Origin: Rhodobacteraceae bacterium HTCC2083
GTDB lineage: Bacteria; Pseudomonadota; Alphaproteobacteria; Rhodobacterales; Rhodobacteraceae
Reading direction: 5' to 3'
Assembly: GCA_000156115.1 (NCBI GenBank)
Contig: DS995276.1
Location: 3,022,178-3,086,177 of the forward strand
Length of the DNA stretch: 64,000 nt
Shown: piece after piece, positions 26,950-36,499 of the stretch
Numbering within the stretch: the stretch's first letter is position 1
How the letters are laid out: every line of letters begins with the position of its first letter
Notes under the pieces: generated by a model
What the model saw: the letters and a program-made list of their open reading frames with translations, nothing else
Database searches by the model: none
What the model was told of the DNA's origin: nothing
Made by a program: the position numbers and the translations under genes

Positions 26950-27648
26950 TTAGCTAGCCATTTGATTGTGCTTTCGCCCAACCCATTCTTTGGCCGTTTC
27001 AACCGCAACAGCCGCATCACGGCAATAGGCGTCCGCGCCAATCGCTTTGCCAAATTCTTCGTTGAGTGGCGCTCCACCAACAAGAACGATGTAATCTTCG
27101 CGCTTGCCTTGTTCGACTAGCGTATCGATCACGACTTTCATGTAAGGCATCGTCGTCGTCAGCAGGGCGGACATTCCAAGAATGTCAGGCTCTTCCGCTT
27201 CTAAAGCTTCAAGATAGGCATCGACCGCGTTGTTAATCCCAAGATCGACAACCTCAAAGCCGGCACCTTCCATCATCATGGAGACGAGGTTTTTTCCGAT
27301 ATCATGGATATCGCCTTTGACGGTACCGATCACCATCTTGCCCACACGCGGGGCGCCAGTCTCTGCAAGCAGCGGTTTGAGGATGAACATGCCGCCTTTC
27401 ATTGCATTCGCTGCCAAAAGAACTTCAGGGACAAACAAAATGCCATCGCGGAAATCCGCGCCGACGATTGTCATGCCACCGACCAACGCCTTAGTCAGAA
27501 CGTCATAGGGTGCCCAGCCACGGCTAAGAAGGATGTTAACGCCTTCTTCAATCTCTTCTTTAAGACCGTCGTACAGATCGTCGAACATCTGTTGGACAAG
27601 TTCTTCATCGTCCAGATCAGCGAGGATGATGTCGTCTTCGTCGGACAT
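26950..27648 (-). CDS. Corrinoid (B12-binding) protein
   Basis: 232 residues. N-terminal helical cap (about 1-100) and a Rossmann-like B12 domain with the lower-ligand motif GDIHDIGKNL (DxHxxG) near residue 110, then SALLTTTMPYMKVVIDTL and VLVGGAPLNEEFGKAIGADAY. It carries a methyl-cobalamin for a partner methyltransferase. It sits 136 bases downstream of the homocysteine methyltransferase gene on the same strand, which fits the B12-module of a methionine synthase split into separate proteins, known for some Rhodobacteraceae, or a methylamine system. Confidence 0.93.
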   Translation of the reverse strand: MSDEDDIILADLDDEELVQQMFDDLYDGLKEEIEEGVNILLSRGWAPYDVLTKALVGGMTIVGADFRDGILFVPEVLLAANAMKGGMFILKPLLAETGAPRVGKMVIGTVKGDIHDIGKNLVSMMMEGAGFEVVDLGINNAVDAYLEALEAEEPDILGMSALLTTTMPYMKVVIDTLVEQGKREDYIVLVGGAPLNEEFGKAIGADAYCRDAAVAVETAKEWVGRKHNQMAS

Positions 27649-27784
27649 GAGCCATTCCTTTGGTGGGGCGCAAACGCCAGTTATCTCCGAGATGTTTGGT
27701 CAGATTGTCGCATAAGCACTTCGACAATTGCGACATTGGCGCGTTCACATCCGACTAAATACAACTTTTTGATCTGTTTACGGC

Positions 27785-28801
27785 TTAACTGCTGCGGCGG
27801 CGTCTGCGTGTTTGACGTGCCACTGGCGCATTTTCTTCGGTGCCATCTCCGCTTGACGAGAAAGGGCCGAGGGCAGCAGAGATCACATCGAGTGTCGGAG
27901 CTTGCGCCTGTTCGTTGTTTTCCAACGCGCGGCGCATGGCGCTTAGATGCTCCGGCATCGTCCCACAGCAACCGCCAATAATGCGCGCGCCGCAGTTTCG
28001 TGCGAGCATTGCGTATTCGCCCATCAATTCTGGTGTTCCGTCATAATGAATGTGGCCATCGACGTATTTTGGTATGCCAGCGTTGCCTTTTGCGACAATC
28101 GGAACGGATGTGCCTTGCGCTGCAAATCCTAGTACCGTGCGCAAGAGGTCTGATGCGCCAGTTCCGCAATTCGCGCCAAATCCGATTGGAGAATTCTCTA
28201 TGTTATCAACCATTTCGACCATCGCAGCACTGGTCAGGCCCATCATTGTGCGTCCCGCCGTGTCAAAACTCATCGTGCCAACCCAGGGCATTTGAGCGCG
28301 TTTAAACGCTTCTGCAGCGGCCAGATATTCTTCGGGTGCCGAAATGGTCTCTAACCAAAGCACATCTGCGCCACCGGCTTTAAGCCCTTCGGCCTGTTCA
28401 TGAAAAATTTCAACCGCATCGCTATGCGATAGTGTGCCGACGGGTTCCATAATGTCGCCCGTAGGGCCAACACTGCCCGCGACGACGATAGGGCGACCCG
28501 CAGCATCTGCCACGTCGCGACCGATCTCTGCGGCCATACGCGACAAATCATGGGCGCGATCTTGTGCGCTATGCAGTTTCAAGCGGGATGCATTTCCACC
28601 AAATGAATTGGTCAAAAACATATCACTGCCTGCATCAACCGCGGATTTGTAAAGCGCTTTAATCTTTTCTGGGTGTTGTTCATTCCATAGTTCGGGCGCG
28701 TCACCTGACATTAAACCCATGTTGAACAGGTTTGTGCCTGTTGCGCCGTCCGCAAGTATCCACTCGCGTTCGGACAGCATTTTGGAGAGAGCGTTTGTCA
28801 T
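27785..28801 (-). CDS. Homocysteine S-methyltransferase (Bmt/MetH N-terminal type)
   Basis: 338 residues from ATG 28801 (350-odd if an upstream ATG at 28813 is used). TIM-barrel homocysteine-binding enzyme: start LADGATGTNLFNMG, zinc ligands in FGANCGTGASDLL and IIGGCCGTMPEHL. Annotated in relatives as betaine-homocysteine methyltransferase; next to the corrinoid gene it more plausibly forms the homocysteine half of a split B12-dependent methionine synthase. The C-terminus ends in a basic Arg-rich tail. Palindromes lie upstream at 28845-28874. Confidence 0.9.
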   Translation of the reverse strand: MTNALSKMLSEREWILADGATGTNLFNMGLMSGDAPELWNEQHPEKIKALYKSAVDAGSDMFLTNSFGGNASRLKLHSAQDRAHDLSRMAAEIGRDVADAAGRPIVVAGSVGPTGDIMEPVGTLSHSDAVEIFHEQAEGLKAGGADVLWLETISAPEEYLAAAEAFKRAQMPWVGTMSFDTAGRTMMGLTSAAMVEMVDNIENSPIGFGANCGTGASDLLRTVLGFAAQGTSVPIVAKGNAGIPKYVDGHIHYDGTPELMGEYAMLARNCGARIIGGCCGTMPEHLSAMRRALENNEQAQAPTLDVISAALGPFSSSGDGTEENAPVARQTRRRRRSS

Positions 28802-28844
28802 GAAATCCACCACCTTTTTCTTGTCTGTGTCATAGATTGCGAAA

Positions 28845-28874
28845 ATGAAGCAAATTCATATTTATCATAATGAT
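28845..28874 (-). promoter_or_regulatory. Two palindromes upstream of the homocysteine methyltransferase gene
   Basis: ATGAA-N5-TTCAT (28845-28859) and ATCAT-A-ATGAT (28864-28874) lie 44-73 bases before the start. They could be an operator for a methionine/homocysteine regulator. No known consensus is matched with certainty. Confidence 0.35.
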
Positions 28875-28905
28875 CATGAATGAGGCGAAAGTGTTGATTA
28901 AACCG

Positions 28906-30732
28906 TCACTCCTCGCGCAATGGTGGGGGGTCGTTCACTTCATGCCACACATCCCAAAGCGCCAAGAAAAGACCCATACGCGAAGGAGCTGCGGCGTAAA
29001 GAGGCTGCCATCGTGGTGCGAAGGCGCGTTTGAATTGCGCAAGGCCTTTTGAATGCGGCGGTGACAAAAAACTTATTTTCTCGACGGCTTTCAGCACAAA
29101 GGCCTCTTCATAAGGGGTTGAAGCGAGAGAAAACGTCTTGCACTGCTGATTTTTCGCGGTCTTTATCGCCGCCCAAACAAGGGCGTGCATGGTTCCGTCT
29201 GATGCGTCAGCGCTGCTGCGCATCAGATCGAGCGTCCAAGCCTCCGAGGTTTTGTGACAACTAATGAAAGCAATCAAACGATCGTTCTGCGACGCGCCAA
29301 AGACATCCTGCGTCGTAAGATAGGCCTCACAAAAACGCCCCATTGATAGACCACGAGGGGTTCCATTGATCCCATGCCAATCGCGGTCAATTCGATCTAA
29401 TGTACTGATTGTTTCTTTTGTGAGTGTGAGCTTGTTTACTTCAACGCCTGATTTCTCAATCTTGCGCAGCTTTCGCCGGAGTGTGCGTCGTTGGGGCGTC
29501 TCAAGCTTTGCGTCTTTAAGATCGATCAAGCCATCTTGCGCGATGCGCACAATAGAGAGGCCGTGCGCGCATAATTGCAGCGCTGTTCGCGCATTGCACT
29601 TATAAAACAGCGGAATGGTGGCGCTTGTACTTGCTTGGAGTGAGAGCGCAGTAAGGCTGCTTTGCAGTTTGGCTGCGGGCTCAAACAATAGCGTGGTGGA
29701 TTGCGTCGTGCGCGCAGTTGCGCCAATAATTTGACCATTAGGCGTAATCAACGTCGCCCCGGTTTGCAGCGCCGAAGAGGTTTCAGGATGCAAGCCGCGC
29801 GCGAAAAGGGCGACGCGACTGACTTCGGTTTGATCATTCAAAGGACGAAACATATAGAGCATGCCCAGGCTTGCGGGCAGCGCAAAATAGACAAGACGGA
29901 ATGCGATCAGAGCTGCAAGTAGCTCGTTTATGTTGGTGTCAGGTATTGCCCAAAGCAAGGTCAGCTCAAATGGGCCAACACCACCCGGCGTATTGCTGAC
30001 TAACGCCACCCCAAGACAGATTAGATAAATTGGGAACAACTGAGCGAACAAAATATCCGCACTGCTTGGGATCAAAGCCCAAAATGCCAATGCTGCAAAA
30101 CCGGTATCAATGAGTGCAAAGCACATCAACGCGAAGATCGCGCGAAGGCTTGGCAATCGAGTGCGGTAGCCGGCGACAGTTATATGACGTTTCAGTGCTG
30201 TATAAAACGTGAAACAGGCGGCCGAGAACAGGCTGGCTTGAAAGACATAAGATGGCACAGGCAAGCCATGCGGTAAAAGCAAACCAGCTAGCGCGAATAG
30301 GGTGAGCCATGCTCCCAAAAAGCTGATTGATACGAGGGCTGTCACCTTGCTTGCCACAGCAATATCCAAGCGATGCAAACCACGCCAACGCGCAAGCGTG
30401 CCAACGATTAACCCAAACCCCAAAGTTTGTGATAACGCGACCGCAGCAGCACCGCTTGCTTGAGCCGCCCTCGCACTGATACGCGTGTTCAAGATTCGGT
30501 GCACGATGACATCGTATTGTCCTAGTACGGCAAAACTGGCGGCTGTTGCCAGAATGGCGAGCGACCATTGAAGCGGTGTAATGCCGCTCCACGACTGCCC
30601 AACCTCACCCCAATCCAATGTTTCAAGAACCGGGAGCGCTGCGAGTGCACACAGTGGCAGCACAAGACACGTAGCGAAAAACTGAACAAAAGCTTTACGC
30701 TGAAACACAAAGGAGGCGGGTTTAGCAGTCAT
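28906..30732 (-). CDS. MprF-like lysylphosphatidylglycerol synthase (DUF2156)
   Basis: 608 residues. The N-terminal half has about eight membrane segments (flippase-type domain) including VALVSNTPGGVGPFELTLLW. The C-terminal half from about residue 320 is a soluble aminoacyl transferase-like domain with RRTLRRKLRKIEKSGVEV, GTPRGLSMGRF and SPPHSKGLAQFKRAFAPRWQPLY. Such proteins modify membrane phosphatidylglycerol with amino acids and resist cationic peptides. Whether this one uses lysine is not shown. It is not in an obvious operon. Confidence 0.85.
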   Translation of the reverse strand: MTAKPASFVFQRKAFVQFFATCLVLPLCALAALPVLETLDWGEVGQSWSGITPLQWSLAILATAASFAVLGQYDVIVHRILNTRISARAAQASGAAAVALSQTLGFGLIVGTLARWRGLHRLDIAVASKVTALVSISFLGAWLTLFALAGLLLPHGLPVPSYVFQASLFSAACFTFYTALKRHITVAGYRTRLPSLRAIFALMCFALIDTGFAALAFWALIPSSADILFAQLFPIYLICLGVALVSNTPGGVGPFELTLLWAIPDTNINELLAALIAFRLVYFALPASLGMLYMFRPLNDQTEVSRVALFARGLHPETSSALQTGATLITPNGQIIGATARTTQSTTLLFEPAAKLQSSLTALSLQASTSATIPLFYKCNARTALQLCAHGLSIVRIAQDGLIDLKDAKLETPQRRTLRRKLRKIEKSGVEVNKLTLTKETISTLDRIDRDWHGINGTPRGLSMGRFCEAYLTTQDVFGASQNDRLIAFISCHKTSEAWTLDLMRSSADASDGTMHALVWAAIKTAKNQQCKTFSLASTPYEEAFVLKAVEKISFLSPPHSKGLAQFKRAFAPRWQPLYAAAPSRMGLFLALWDVWHEVNDPPPLREE

Positions 30733-30789
30733 ACGCTTGCCTTAGCGCATGATACCTTAGCGTGGGCTTAACATCGAAATGTAGACCAC

Positions 30790-30834
30790 AAAAAAACCGC
30801 GAACGGAATGTGTTCCACCCGCGGCCAAATCTTA
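30790..30834 (-). terminator. Intrinsic terminator for the zeta-subunit gene
   Basis: On the minus strand an outer CCGCG/CGCGG stem with an inner GGAACA-type stem is followed by seven T (30790-30796), 14 bases after the stop. Confidence 0.7.
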
Positions 30835-30848
30835 CAGACTTGTGTTTG

Positions 30849-31163
30849 TTAACTTTCTGCCATCAACTGTGCTTTCGCGGTCGCCAAAAACTCATCCATT
30901 TTCGTGCGGATTTCATCGGGATTAGACTTGTCACCCAAGTCGCCCGCAACCTTGCGAACAACATCCTCGTGTCCCGCTTCTTCAAAGTCGGACTTGATCA
31001 CTTCTTTGACGTAAGCGTTGGCGTCATCTTCGGATTTGCCCATCATCTTTGCGGCCCAAAGACCCAACAATTTATTGCGGCGTGCGTCTGCTTTGAACTG
31101 CATTTCCGCATCATGCGCGAATTTGTTTTCAAAAGCGTTTTCGCGATCATCAAAGGTGCTCAT
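30849..31163 (-). CDS. F1-ATPase inhibitor zeta subunit (DUF1476)
   Basis: 104 residues. Begins MSTFDDRENAFENKFAHDAEM and continues with RRNKLLGLWAA and the C-terminal DFLATAKAQL, the four-helix zeta-subunit family of alphaproteobacteria, in which the N-terminal stretch inhibits ATP hydrolysis by F1-ATPase. ATG 31163 was chosen; the frame extends upstream but the extra residues are not family-like. It stands alone, upstream of the divergent purC. Confidence 0.93.
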   Translation of the reverse strand: MSTFDDRENAFENKFAHDAEMQFKADARRNKLLGLWAAKMMGKSEDDANAYVKEVIKSDFEEAGHEDVVRKVAGDLGDKSNPDEIRTKMDEFLATAKAQLMAES

Positions 31164-31353
31164 GTTGCTTACTCTCCTCAAGTGTTTTGCGTTTAACACG
31201 AATATGCGATGCCAAAGAGGGGGCTGCAAGGGGCAACGCGCGGCTGCGTTGGCCTGTCCCTTGCCCCTCAGCGCGCCTTGTCCTAAGAGAGCGTTAGAAT
31301 AAGTGAGGGCAGAGTCGTCTTGAGCTTATCACGCTGCAAAGAAAGTCACTGCC

Positions 31354-32115
31354 ATGGCGCGCGGAAAAAAGATTTACGAAGGTAAGGCGAAGACCCTTTA
31401 TGAGGGCACGGAGCCGGGAACTTTGATCCAATACTTCAAAGATGACGCGACAGCGTTCAACGCAGAAAAGAAGGACGTGATTGAGGGCAAGGGTGTGTTG
31501 AACAACATGCTGTCCGAGTATTTCATGGTTGGCCTGGGTAGCATCGGCGTGCCGACGCATTTCATCAAGCGCATTAACATGCGCGAGCAGCTCGTGCGGA
31601 CGTGCGAGATTGTGCCGCTCGAAATCATTGTGCGCAATTATGCGGCGGGCACTATGTCGCAACGCCTTGGCATCGAAGAGGGCACGCAATTGCCGCGTCC
31701 GATCATCGAATATTGCCTCAAAGATGATAAGCTGGGCGATCCACTAGTCTCTGAAGAGCATATAGCTGCCTTTGGTTGGGCGTCGCAGCAGGACATGGAA
31801 GATATCTTGTCGCTGACATTGCGGGTCAATGATTTCTTGTCGGGCATCATGTATGGCGTCGGCATCAAATTGATCGACTTCAAGATCGAGATTGGCCGCG
31901 TTTATGAGGGCGATTATCAGCGCCTGATCCTCGCGGATGAGATCAGCCCTGATAGCTGTCGTTTGTGGGACATGGAAACGAACCAGAAACTCGACAAGGA
32001 TGTGTTTCGTCGCGATCTTGGCTCACTCACGGATGCCTACACAGAAGTTGCACGTCGTCTTGGAGTGCTGCCCAAGAACCAACAGCCGGTGACTAAGCCG
32101 ACGTTGATAAACTAA
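31354..32115 (+). CDS. purC: SAICAR synthetase
   Basis: 253 residues; joins aspartate to CAIR in purine synthesis. The start [13 protein letters not shown], the block [24 protein letters not shown] and the IDFKIEIGR region are typical. It starts an operon purC-purS-purQ with 33 bases to purS and a 1-base overlap between purS and purQ; purL is not in this window. Confidence 0.97.
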   Translation: MARGKKIYEGKAKTLYEGTEPGTLIQYFKDDATAFNAEKKDVIEGKGVLNNMLSEYFMVGLGSIGVPTHFIKRINMREQLVRTCEIVPLEIIVRNYAAGTMSQRLGIEEGTQLPRPIIEYCLKDDKLGDPLVSEEHIAAFGWASQQDMEDILSLTLRVNDFLSGIMYGVGIKLIDFKIEIGRVYEGDYQRLILADEISPDSCRLWDMETNQKLDKDVFRRDLGSLTDAYTEVARRLGVLPKNQQPVTKPTLIN

Positions 32116-32148
32116 CTCGAATATCTAAACACCACAAAGGACTTATCG

Positions 32149-32379
32149 ATGAAAGCTCGTGTACATGTCATGTTAAAAAATGGTGTTTTGGACCCGCAGG
32201 GTGAAGCGGTGCGTCATGCATTGGGTGCGCTTGGCTTTGAGGGTGTAGACGGTGTGCGTCAGGGCAAAGTGATCGAGCTTGAACTGGCGGATGGGACATC
32301 TGAAGCGCAGGTGAACAAGATGTGCGAAAAGCTGCTCGCGAACACGGTGATTGAATCCTACACGGTTGAGCTGAACTGA
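32149..32379 (+). CDS. purS: FGAM synthase subunit PurS
   Basis: 76 residues, the small dimeric subunit bridging PurQ and PurL in formylglycinamidine ribonucleotide synthase. The typical start [20 protein letters not shown] and KVIELEL segment are present. The stop TGA overlaps the purQ ATG by one base. Confidence 0.96.
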   Translation: MKARVHVMLKNGVLDPQGEAVRHALGALGFEGVDGVRQGKVIELELADGTSEAQVNKMCEKLLANTVIESYTVELN

Positions 32380-33047
32380 TGCGCGCCGCAGTCATCACAT
32401 TCCCCGGCTCTAACTGTGATCGCGATCTTGCAGTTGGGCTAGAGCTGGCTGGCGCAGAAGTTACCCGTGTTTGGCATAAAGACGTCACGTTGCCAGAGGG
32501 CATTGACCTTGTTGGCATCCCTGGCGGGTTTTCCTACGGCGACTATTTGCGGTGTGGTGCGATTGCGGCGAACTCGCCAATTTGCGCGGCAGTGAAGACC
32601 CATGCGGAAAAGGGTGGCTATGTGTTCGGCGTCTGCAATGGTTTTCAAGTGCTGACGGAAACGCGGCTTTTGCCCGGTGCTTTGATGCGCAATGCTGGGC
32701 TGAAGTATATCTGTAAAACAGTCGGCCTCGAGGTTGCGGCGTGCGAGAGCAATTTCCTTAACAACTATGAGGTGGGCCAAACCATTCAGGTGCCAATTGC
32801 GCATCATGAAGGTAACTACACCGCGACGCCTGATGAGTTGGACCGTTTGGTCGGCGAGGGGCGCGTTGCGTTTCGCTATACGGATAATCCCAACGGCTCT
32901 GATCGCGATATTGCAGGGATTACGTCTGCGAACGGGCGTGTGCTGGGCATGATGCCGCACCCTGAACGCGCGATGGAAGATGCACATGGGTCCGCCGATG
33001 GCGCGCGTCTTTTCGCTGGTTTGATCGGGGCAATGGCCTCCGCGTGA
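32379..33047 (+). CDS. purQ: FGAM synthase glutaminase subunit PurQ
   Basis: 222 residues, class I glutamine amidotransferase supplying ammonia. It starts [15 protein letters not shown], and the nucleophile Cys is in [11 protein letters not shown]; the His-Glu pair is in [12 protein letters not shown]. Translation start coupled to purS. Followed 46 bases later by dctB. Confidence 0.96.
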   Translation: MRAAVITFPGSNCDRDLAVGLELAGAEVTRVWHKDVTLPEGIDLVGIPGGFSYGDYLRCGAIAANSPICAAVKTHAEKGGYVFGVCNGFQVLTETRLLPGALMRNAGLKYICKTVGLEVAACESNFLNNYEVGQTIQVPIAHHEGNYTATPDELDRLVGEGRVAFRYTDNPNGSDRDIAGITSANGRVLGMMPHPERAMEDAHGSADGARLFAGLIGAMASA

Positions 33048-33093
33048 GATTGCAGCCTTGAGCGATTTCGATTCGCGCATTAAAATCCTGCCC

Positions 33094-34896
33094 ATGAGCG
33101 ACGCGCCACCATCGTCACCCCTATCGCAAACACCGTTGCGATCCGCGCGTGAGAGTGCGCGCTTCAATCTGTGGCGGATCCGGTTTCTTTTGTTTGGACT
33201 GATCTTACTTGCGGGCGTGACGGTCTTTCTGACCAATTCCTTCCTAACCGATCGCTTCACAGAAACGACCCGTAATCGAGCAGAGCTACGCTTGGCGCTT
33301 TATAGCGGAAACATCTTGTCAGAGCTGCGCCGTAACGCGATTGTGCCGCAGCTTCTTGCGCGGGACCCAGCGTTGATCGGTGCGCTCAATTCCAGTGACT
33401 TTTCGACATCGACCCAGCGCCTGATCAGCTTTGTTGAAGAGATCGGAGCTGCCTCGATCATGTTGCTTGATCGCGAAGGTCGCTCAGTTGCGGCAACGGA
33501 TCGCAACCGTCTGCAATCCTTACACCGCAATAATGCCTACTTTGTCGATGCACTGCGTTCAAACGACACGGTTTTTTCTGTGATGCAACGCGAATCCGGC
33601 GGCTATTCGTTTAGCTATTCGCGGCGCGTTGAAAGCAGTGGCGATGTGCTTGGTATCGTCGTGGTCGAAGTGGATTTGCAAAAGTTTGAAAGGGCTTGGG
33701 CCGGCATTTCGGATGCTGTTTTGGTCACCAATTCGGAAGGCACAATCATTCTGTCGACAGAACCGCGGTGGCGGGGATTGATGGAAGAAGACGCGCTGCA
33801 ACGACAGCCACCTTCGGGCGCAATCAGCCGCGCCTTACAAGCCACCGCAGATTGGCGCGCTTTGCCAGGGGATGCCTATTTTCGCGGCGAATCCGTGATG
33901 CGCACTCAGGCGCGGGTATTGTTTCGCGGCTGGCAGATGGCGAGCTTTACCTCCTACGCATCGGTACGAGAACGCGTCAACGGGGTGCTTGCGCTGGAAA
34001 TCATGGGATTCGCTATCCTGCTTGCGCTGGCGTTTTACTTTTTGAACCGCAAAACGGCGGTGCGCATGGCCGTGTTTCAGCGCGAGTCGGCAGAACTTCG
34101 CCAACTTAATATTCGCTTGCAGCGAGAAGTCGCCGAGCGAGAGAAGGTGCAAGAGACACTTGCAGTGGCCGAACAAACCCTTGCGCAGAGTTCCAAACTT
34201 GCCGCGTTGGGCGAGATGTCGGCAGCTGTTAGCCATGAGTTGAACCAACCACTGGCGGCGATGAAAACTTATCTCGCAGGGGCGAAACTTTTGGTGGGGC
34301 GCGGGCGGCCGGATGAAGCCTTGGCGAGCTTTCAGCGTATTGATGATTTGATTGGCCGCATGGGCGCGATCACACGCCAGCTTAAAAGTTATGCGCGCAA
34401 GAGCGGGGATGAATTTGCCCCTGTAAACCTTGGCGATGCGCTTGCCTCGAGCCTGTCTATGATGGAACCGCAGTTGCGTCAGCGACAGGTCGAAATCAAC
34501 AAAGCGGTGCCGCAAGAACCGGTTGTGGTAATGGCGGATCGTGTCCGCATTGAGCAGGTGATGATCAACCTTTTACGCAACGCGCTGGATGCGACGAAAT
34601 CCGTGAAAGATCCACAAGTCGATGTTTTGCTGGCGGCTGGGGAAACAGCGATCCTGACCGTACGCGACAACGGGCAGGGGATCGAGGACCTCGATGCGCT
34701 GTTCGAACCCTTCTACACGACCAAGCAGCCAGGGGACGGTGTCGGGCTCGGGCTTGCCATTTCATCTGGTATCGTCAACGACTTGGGGGGACGAATGACT
34801 GCCCGCAACGCGGCACAGGGCGGCGCGGTCTTTGAAATCCGTTTACCGATATTACATGAGGATGGCGCAGAGATCGCCAAACCCGCAGCGGAGTAG
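33094..34896 (+). CDS. dctB: C4-dicarboxylate sensor histidine kinase DctB-like
   Basis: About 600 residues from ATG 33094 (a TTG at 33058 is in frame upstream). Two membrane segments (about 35-55 and 295-320) flank a periplasmic PAS-like sensor domain; then a short coiled coil and the kinase. His381 is the phosphorylation site (AAVSHELNQPLAAMK); the ATP-binding part has NLLRNALDATKS, DNGQGI and GVGLGLAISSGIV. Pairs with dctD 5 bases downstream; the usual target is dicarboxylate TRAP/Dct transport genes, not present here. Confidence 0.9.
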   Translation: MSDAPPSSPLSQTPLRSARESARFNLWRIRFLLFGLILLAGVTVFLTNSFLTDRFTETTRNRAELRLALYSGNILSELRRNAIVPQLLARDPALIGALNSSDFSTSTQRLISFVEEIGAASIMLLDREGRSVAATDRNRLQSLHRNNAYFVDALRSNDTVFSVMQRESGGYSFSYSRRVESSGDVLGIVVVEVDLQKFERAWAGISDAVLVTNSEGTIILSTEPRWRGLMEEDALQRQPPSGAISRALQATADWRALPGDAYFRGESVMRTQARVLFRGWQMASFTSYASVRERVNGVLALEIMGFAILLALAFYFLNRKTAVRMAVFQRESAELRQLNIRLQREVAEREKVQETLAVAEQTLAQSSKLAALGEMSAAVSHELNQPLAAMKTYLAGAKLLVGRGRPDEALASFQRIDDLIGRMGAITRQLKSYARKSGDEFAPVNLGDALASSLSMMEPQLRQRQVEINKAVPQEPVVVMADRVRIEQVMINLLRNALDATKSVKDPQVDVLLAAGETAILTVRDNGQGIEDLDALFEPFYTTKQPGDGVGLGLAISSGIVNDLGGRMTARNAAQGGAVFEIRLPILHEDGAEIAKPAAE

Positions 34897-34901
34897 ATAC
34901 C

Positions 34902-36236
34902 ATGGCCAATGCAATGAAGATCGCCATCGTGGATGATGAGAAAGATATGCGTCAGTCCATTTCGCAGTGGCTCGCGTTGTCTGGTTATGACACAGAAACC
35001 TTTGCGTCAGCTGAGGATGCTTTGGCGGGGATCAGTACGGATTATCCTGGTATCGTCATTTCCGACATCAAGATGCCGGGTATGGATGGCATGCAATTTC
35101 TGAAGAAACTGATGAGCACCGACAGTGCCTTGCCAGTGATCATGATCACAGGTCACGGGGATGTACCTATGGCAGTGAATGCGATGCGCATCGGGGCATT
35201 TGATTTTCTGGAAAAACCGTTCAATCCAGATCGTATGTCCGAACTGGCAAAGAAGGCAGCCAATGCGCGCCGCCTCACGCTTGATAATCGCGCGTTGCGT
35301 CGTGAGTTGTCAGATGGCGGGCAGTTGATGAAAAAGCTCATTGGTGCCTCGCCCGTTATGGAGCGTTTGAAAGAAGATATTCTCGATCTTGGTCAAGCCG
35401 ACGGTCATGTTTTGATTGATGGCGAGACGGGGACAGGCAAGACTTTGATCGCTCACGCGCTTCATGCAGTAGGTAGCCGGGCGGGCAAACGTTTTGTTTT
35501 GGTGTCCTGCGCGGCGATGGATGAAGACGCGTTGTTGAAACGTTTGTTTGGACCTGTTGCACCAGAAGATCCCTATCTGCCTGCGATCGAAGAGGCGCGT
35601 GGCGGAACGTTGGTACTGGAGGACATTGAAGCGCTTAGTGATCAACTCCAAGCGCGACTTTTGAGCGTGATCAACGAGCAGGGCACACCTGCGGAAACCC
35701 GCATCGTTGCGATATCGAACCTACAAGAGCAGGACCGCACCTGCGAAGACGCCTTGCGCGCTGATTTGTTCTATCGCTTGGCGGCGTTGCGGATCACTAT
35801 CCCGCCTTTGCGGTCGCGCGGCGAAGATATTTTGTCGCTGTTCACACGTTTGTCCGAACAATTCGCAGAAGAATATGGCTGTGAAACACCCGAAGTTTCG
35901 GCACAAGAGGCCGCACAGCTGTTGCAAGCGCCTTGGCCAGGAAATGTGCGCCAGTTGATTAACATTGCAGAACGCGCCGTTTTGCAAACGCGTCGCGGCT
36001 CAGGCACGATTGCATCGCTTTTGATGAATGACCACGATGAAATGACGCCGGTCATGACGACTGAAGGGAAGCCGCTGAAAGAATATGTGGAAGCCTTTGA
36101 GCGTATGTTGATCGACAACACGATGCGCCGTCATAAAGGATCGATTGTAGCCGTTATGGACGAGTTGTGTTTGCCGCGCCGCACGTTGAATGAGAAGATG
36201 GCGAAGTACGGATTGCAGCGCTCAGAATATCTTTAA
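34902..36236 (+). CDS. dctD: NtrC-family response regulator DctD-like, GAFTGA absent
   Basis: 444 residues: receiver domain with phospho-Asp55 (VISDIKMPG) and Lys105; AAA+ domain with Walker A GETGTGKT (174-181) and Walker B-like GGTLVLEDIE; Fis-type HTH at the end (SIVAVMDELCLPRRTLNEKMAKYGL). The sigma-54 contact loop GAFTGA, expected after LFG near residue 218, is missing: the segment there reads FGPVAPEDPYLP. The Walker B acid order is also altered (LED for LDE). It may therefore activate without sigma-54, as NtrC does in Rhodobacter. Confidence 0.88.
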   Translation: MANAMKIAIVDDEKDMRQSISQWLALSGYDTETFASAEDALAGISTDYPGIVISDIKMPGMDGMQFLKKLMSTDSALPVIMITGHGDVPMAVNAMRIGAFDFLEKPFNPDRMSELAKKAANARRLTLDNRALRRELSDGGQLMKKLIGASPVMERLKEDILDLGQADGHVLIDGETGTGKTLIAHALHAVGSRAGKRFVLVSCAAMDEDALLKRLFGPVAPEDPYLPAIEEARGGTLVLEDIEALSDQLQARLLSVINEQGTPAETRIVAISNLQEQDRTCEDALRADLFYRLAALRITIPPLRSRGEDILSLFTRLSEQFAEEYGCETPEVSAQEAAQLLQAPWPGNVRQLINIAERAVLQTRRGSGTIASLLMNDHDEMTPVMTTEGKPLKEYVEAFERMLIDNTMRRHKGSIVAVMDELCLPRRTLNEKMAKYGLQRSEYL

Positions 36237-36243
36237 TGAAATC

Positions 36244-36369
36244 GCGCGGCTACGCCGCGCAAGTTTGTTTGAGTTTTGGGGCGCTGCGCCCTTTCAGCAG
36301 AACTGAAATTCCCCCGAGGTATTTATGAGGCCAAAGAAGGGTCAACCCCAAGCACGCGATTGCTTGGGG
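36244..36369 (+). repeat. Roseobacter-type intergenic palindromic repeat, copy A
   Basis: Region after dctD with no gene. It has a 7-bp hairpin (36244-36260), then GGGGCGCTGCGCCC (36278-36291), a small hairpin TTTCAG/CTGAAA, the core CCCCCGAGGTATTTATG (36311-36327) and a 9-bp hairpin CCCCAAGCA/TGCTTGGGG (36346-36354 with 36361-36369). The GC palindrome plus core recur inverted at 49568-49619. Probably a family repeat with a terminator role. Confidence 0.6.
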
Positions 36370-36499
36370 CTTCTTCGGTCACGGTCATCGGCACCTCTGC
36401 ATGATCCGTAAATGTTTTCTAAAATTCTAAGGTAAAGAATGGGTTAACTTCTTTGGTCTTAAAATACCTACGGGTTTGGGGCAGCGCTCCAGTCGGACA

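Noticed and set aside
28802-28905. Cobalamin or SAM riboswitch upstream of the homocysteine methyltransferase gene
   Set aside because: Only about 100 bases and no B12-box or SAM-aptamer pattern; only short palindromes seen.
32439-33260. 273-codon minus-strand frame
   Set aside because: Opposite purQ and dctB, both convincing; no recognisable sequence.
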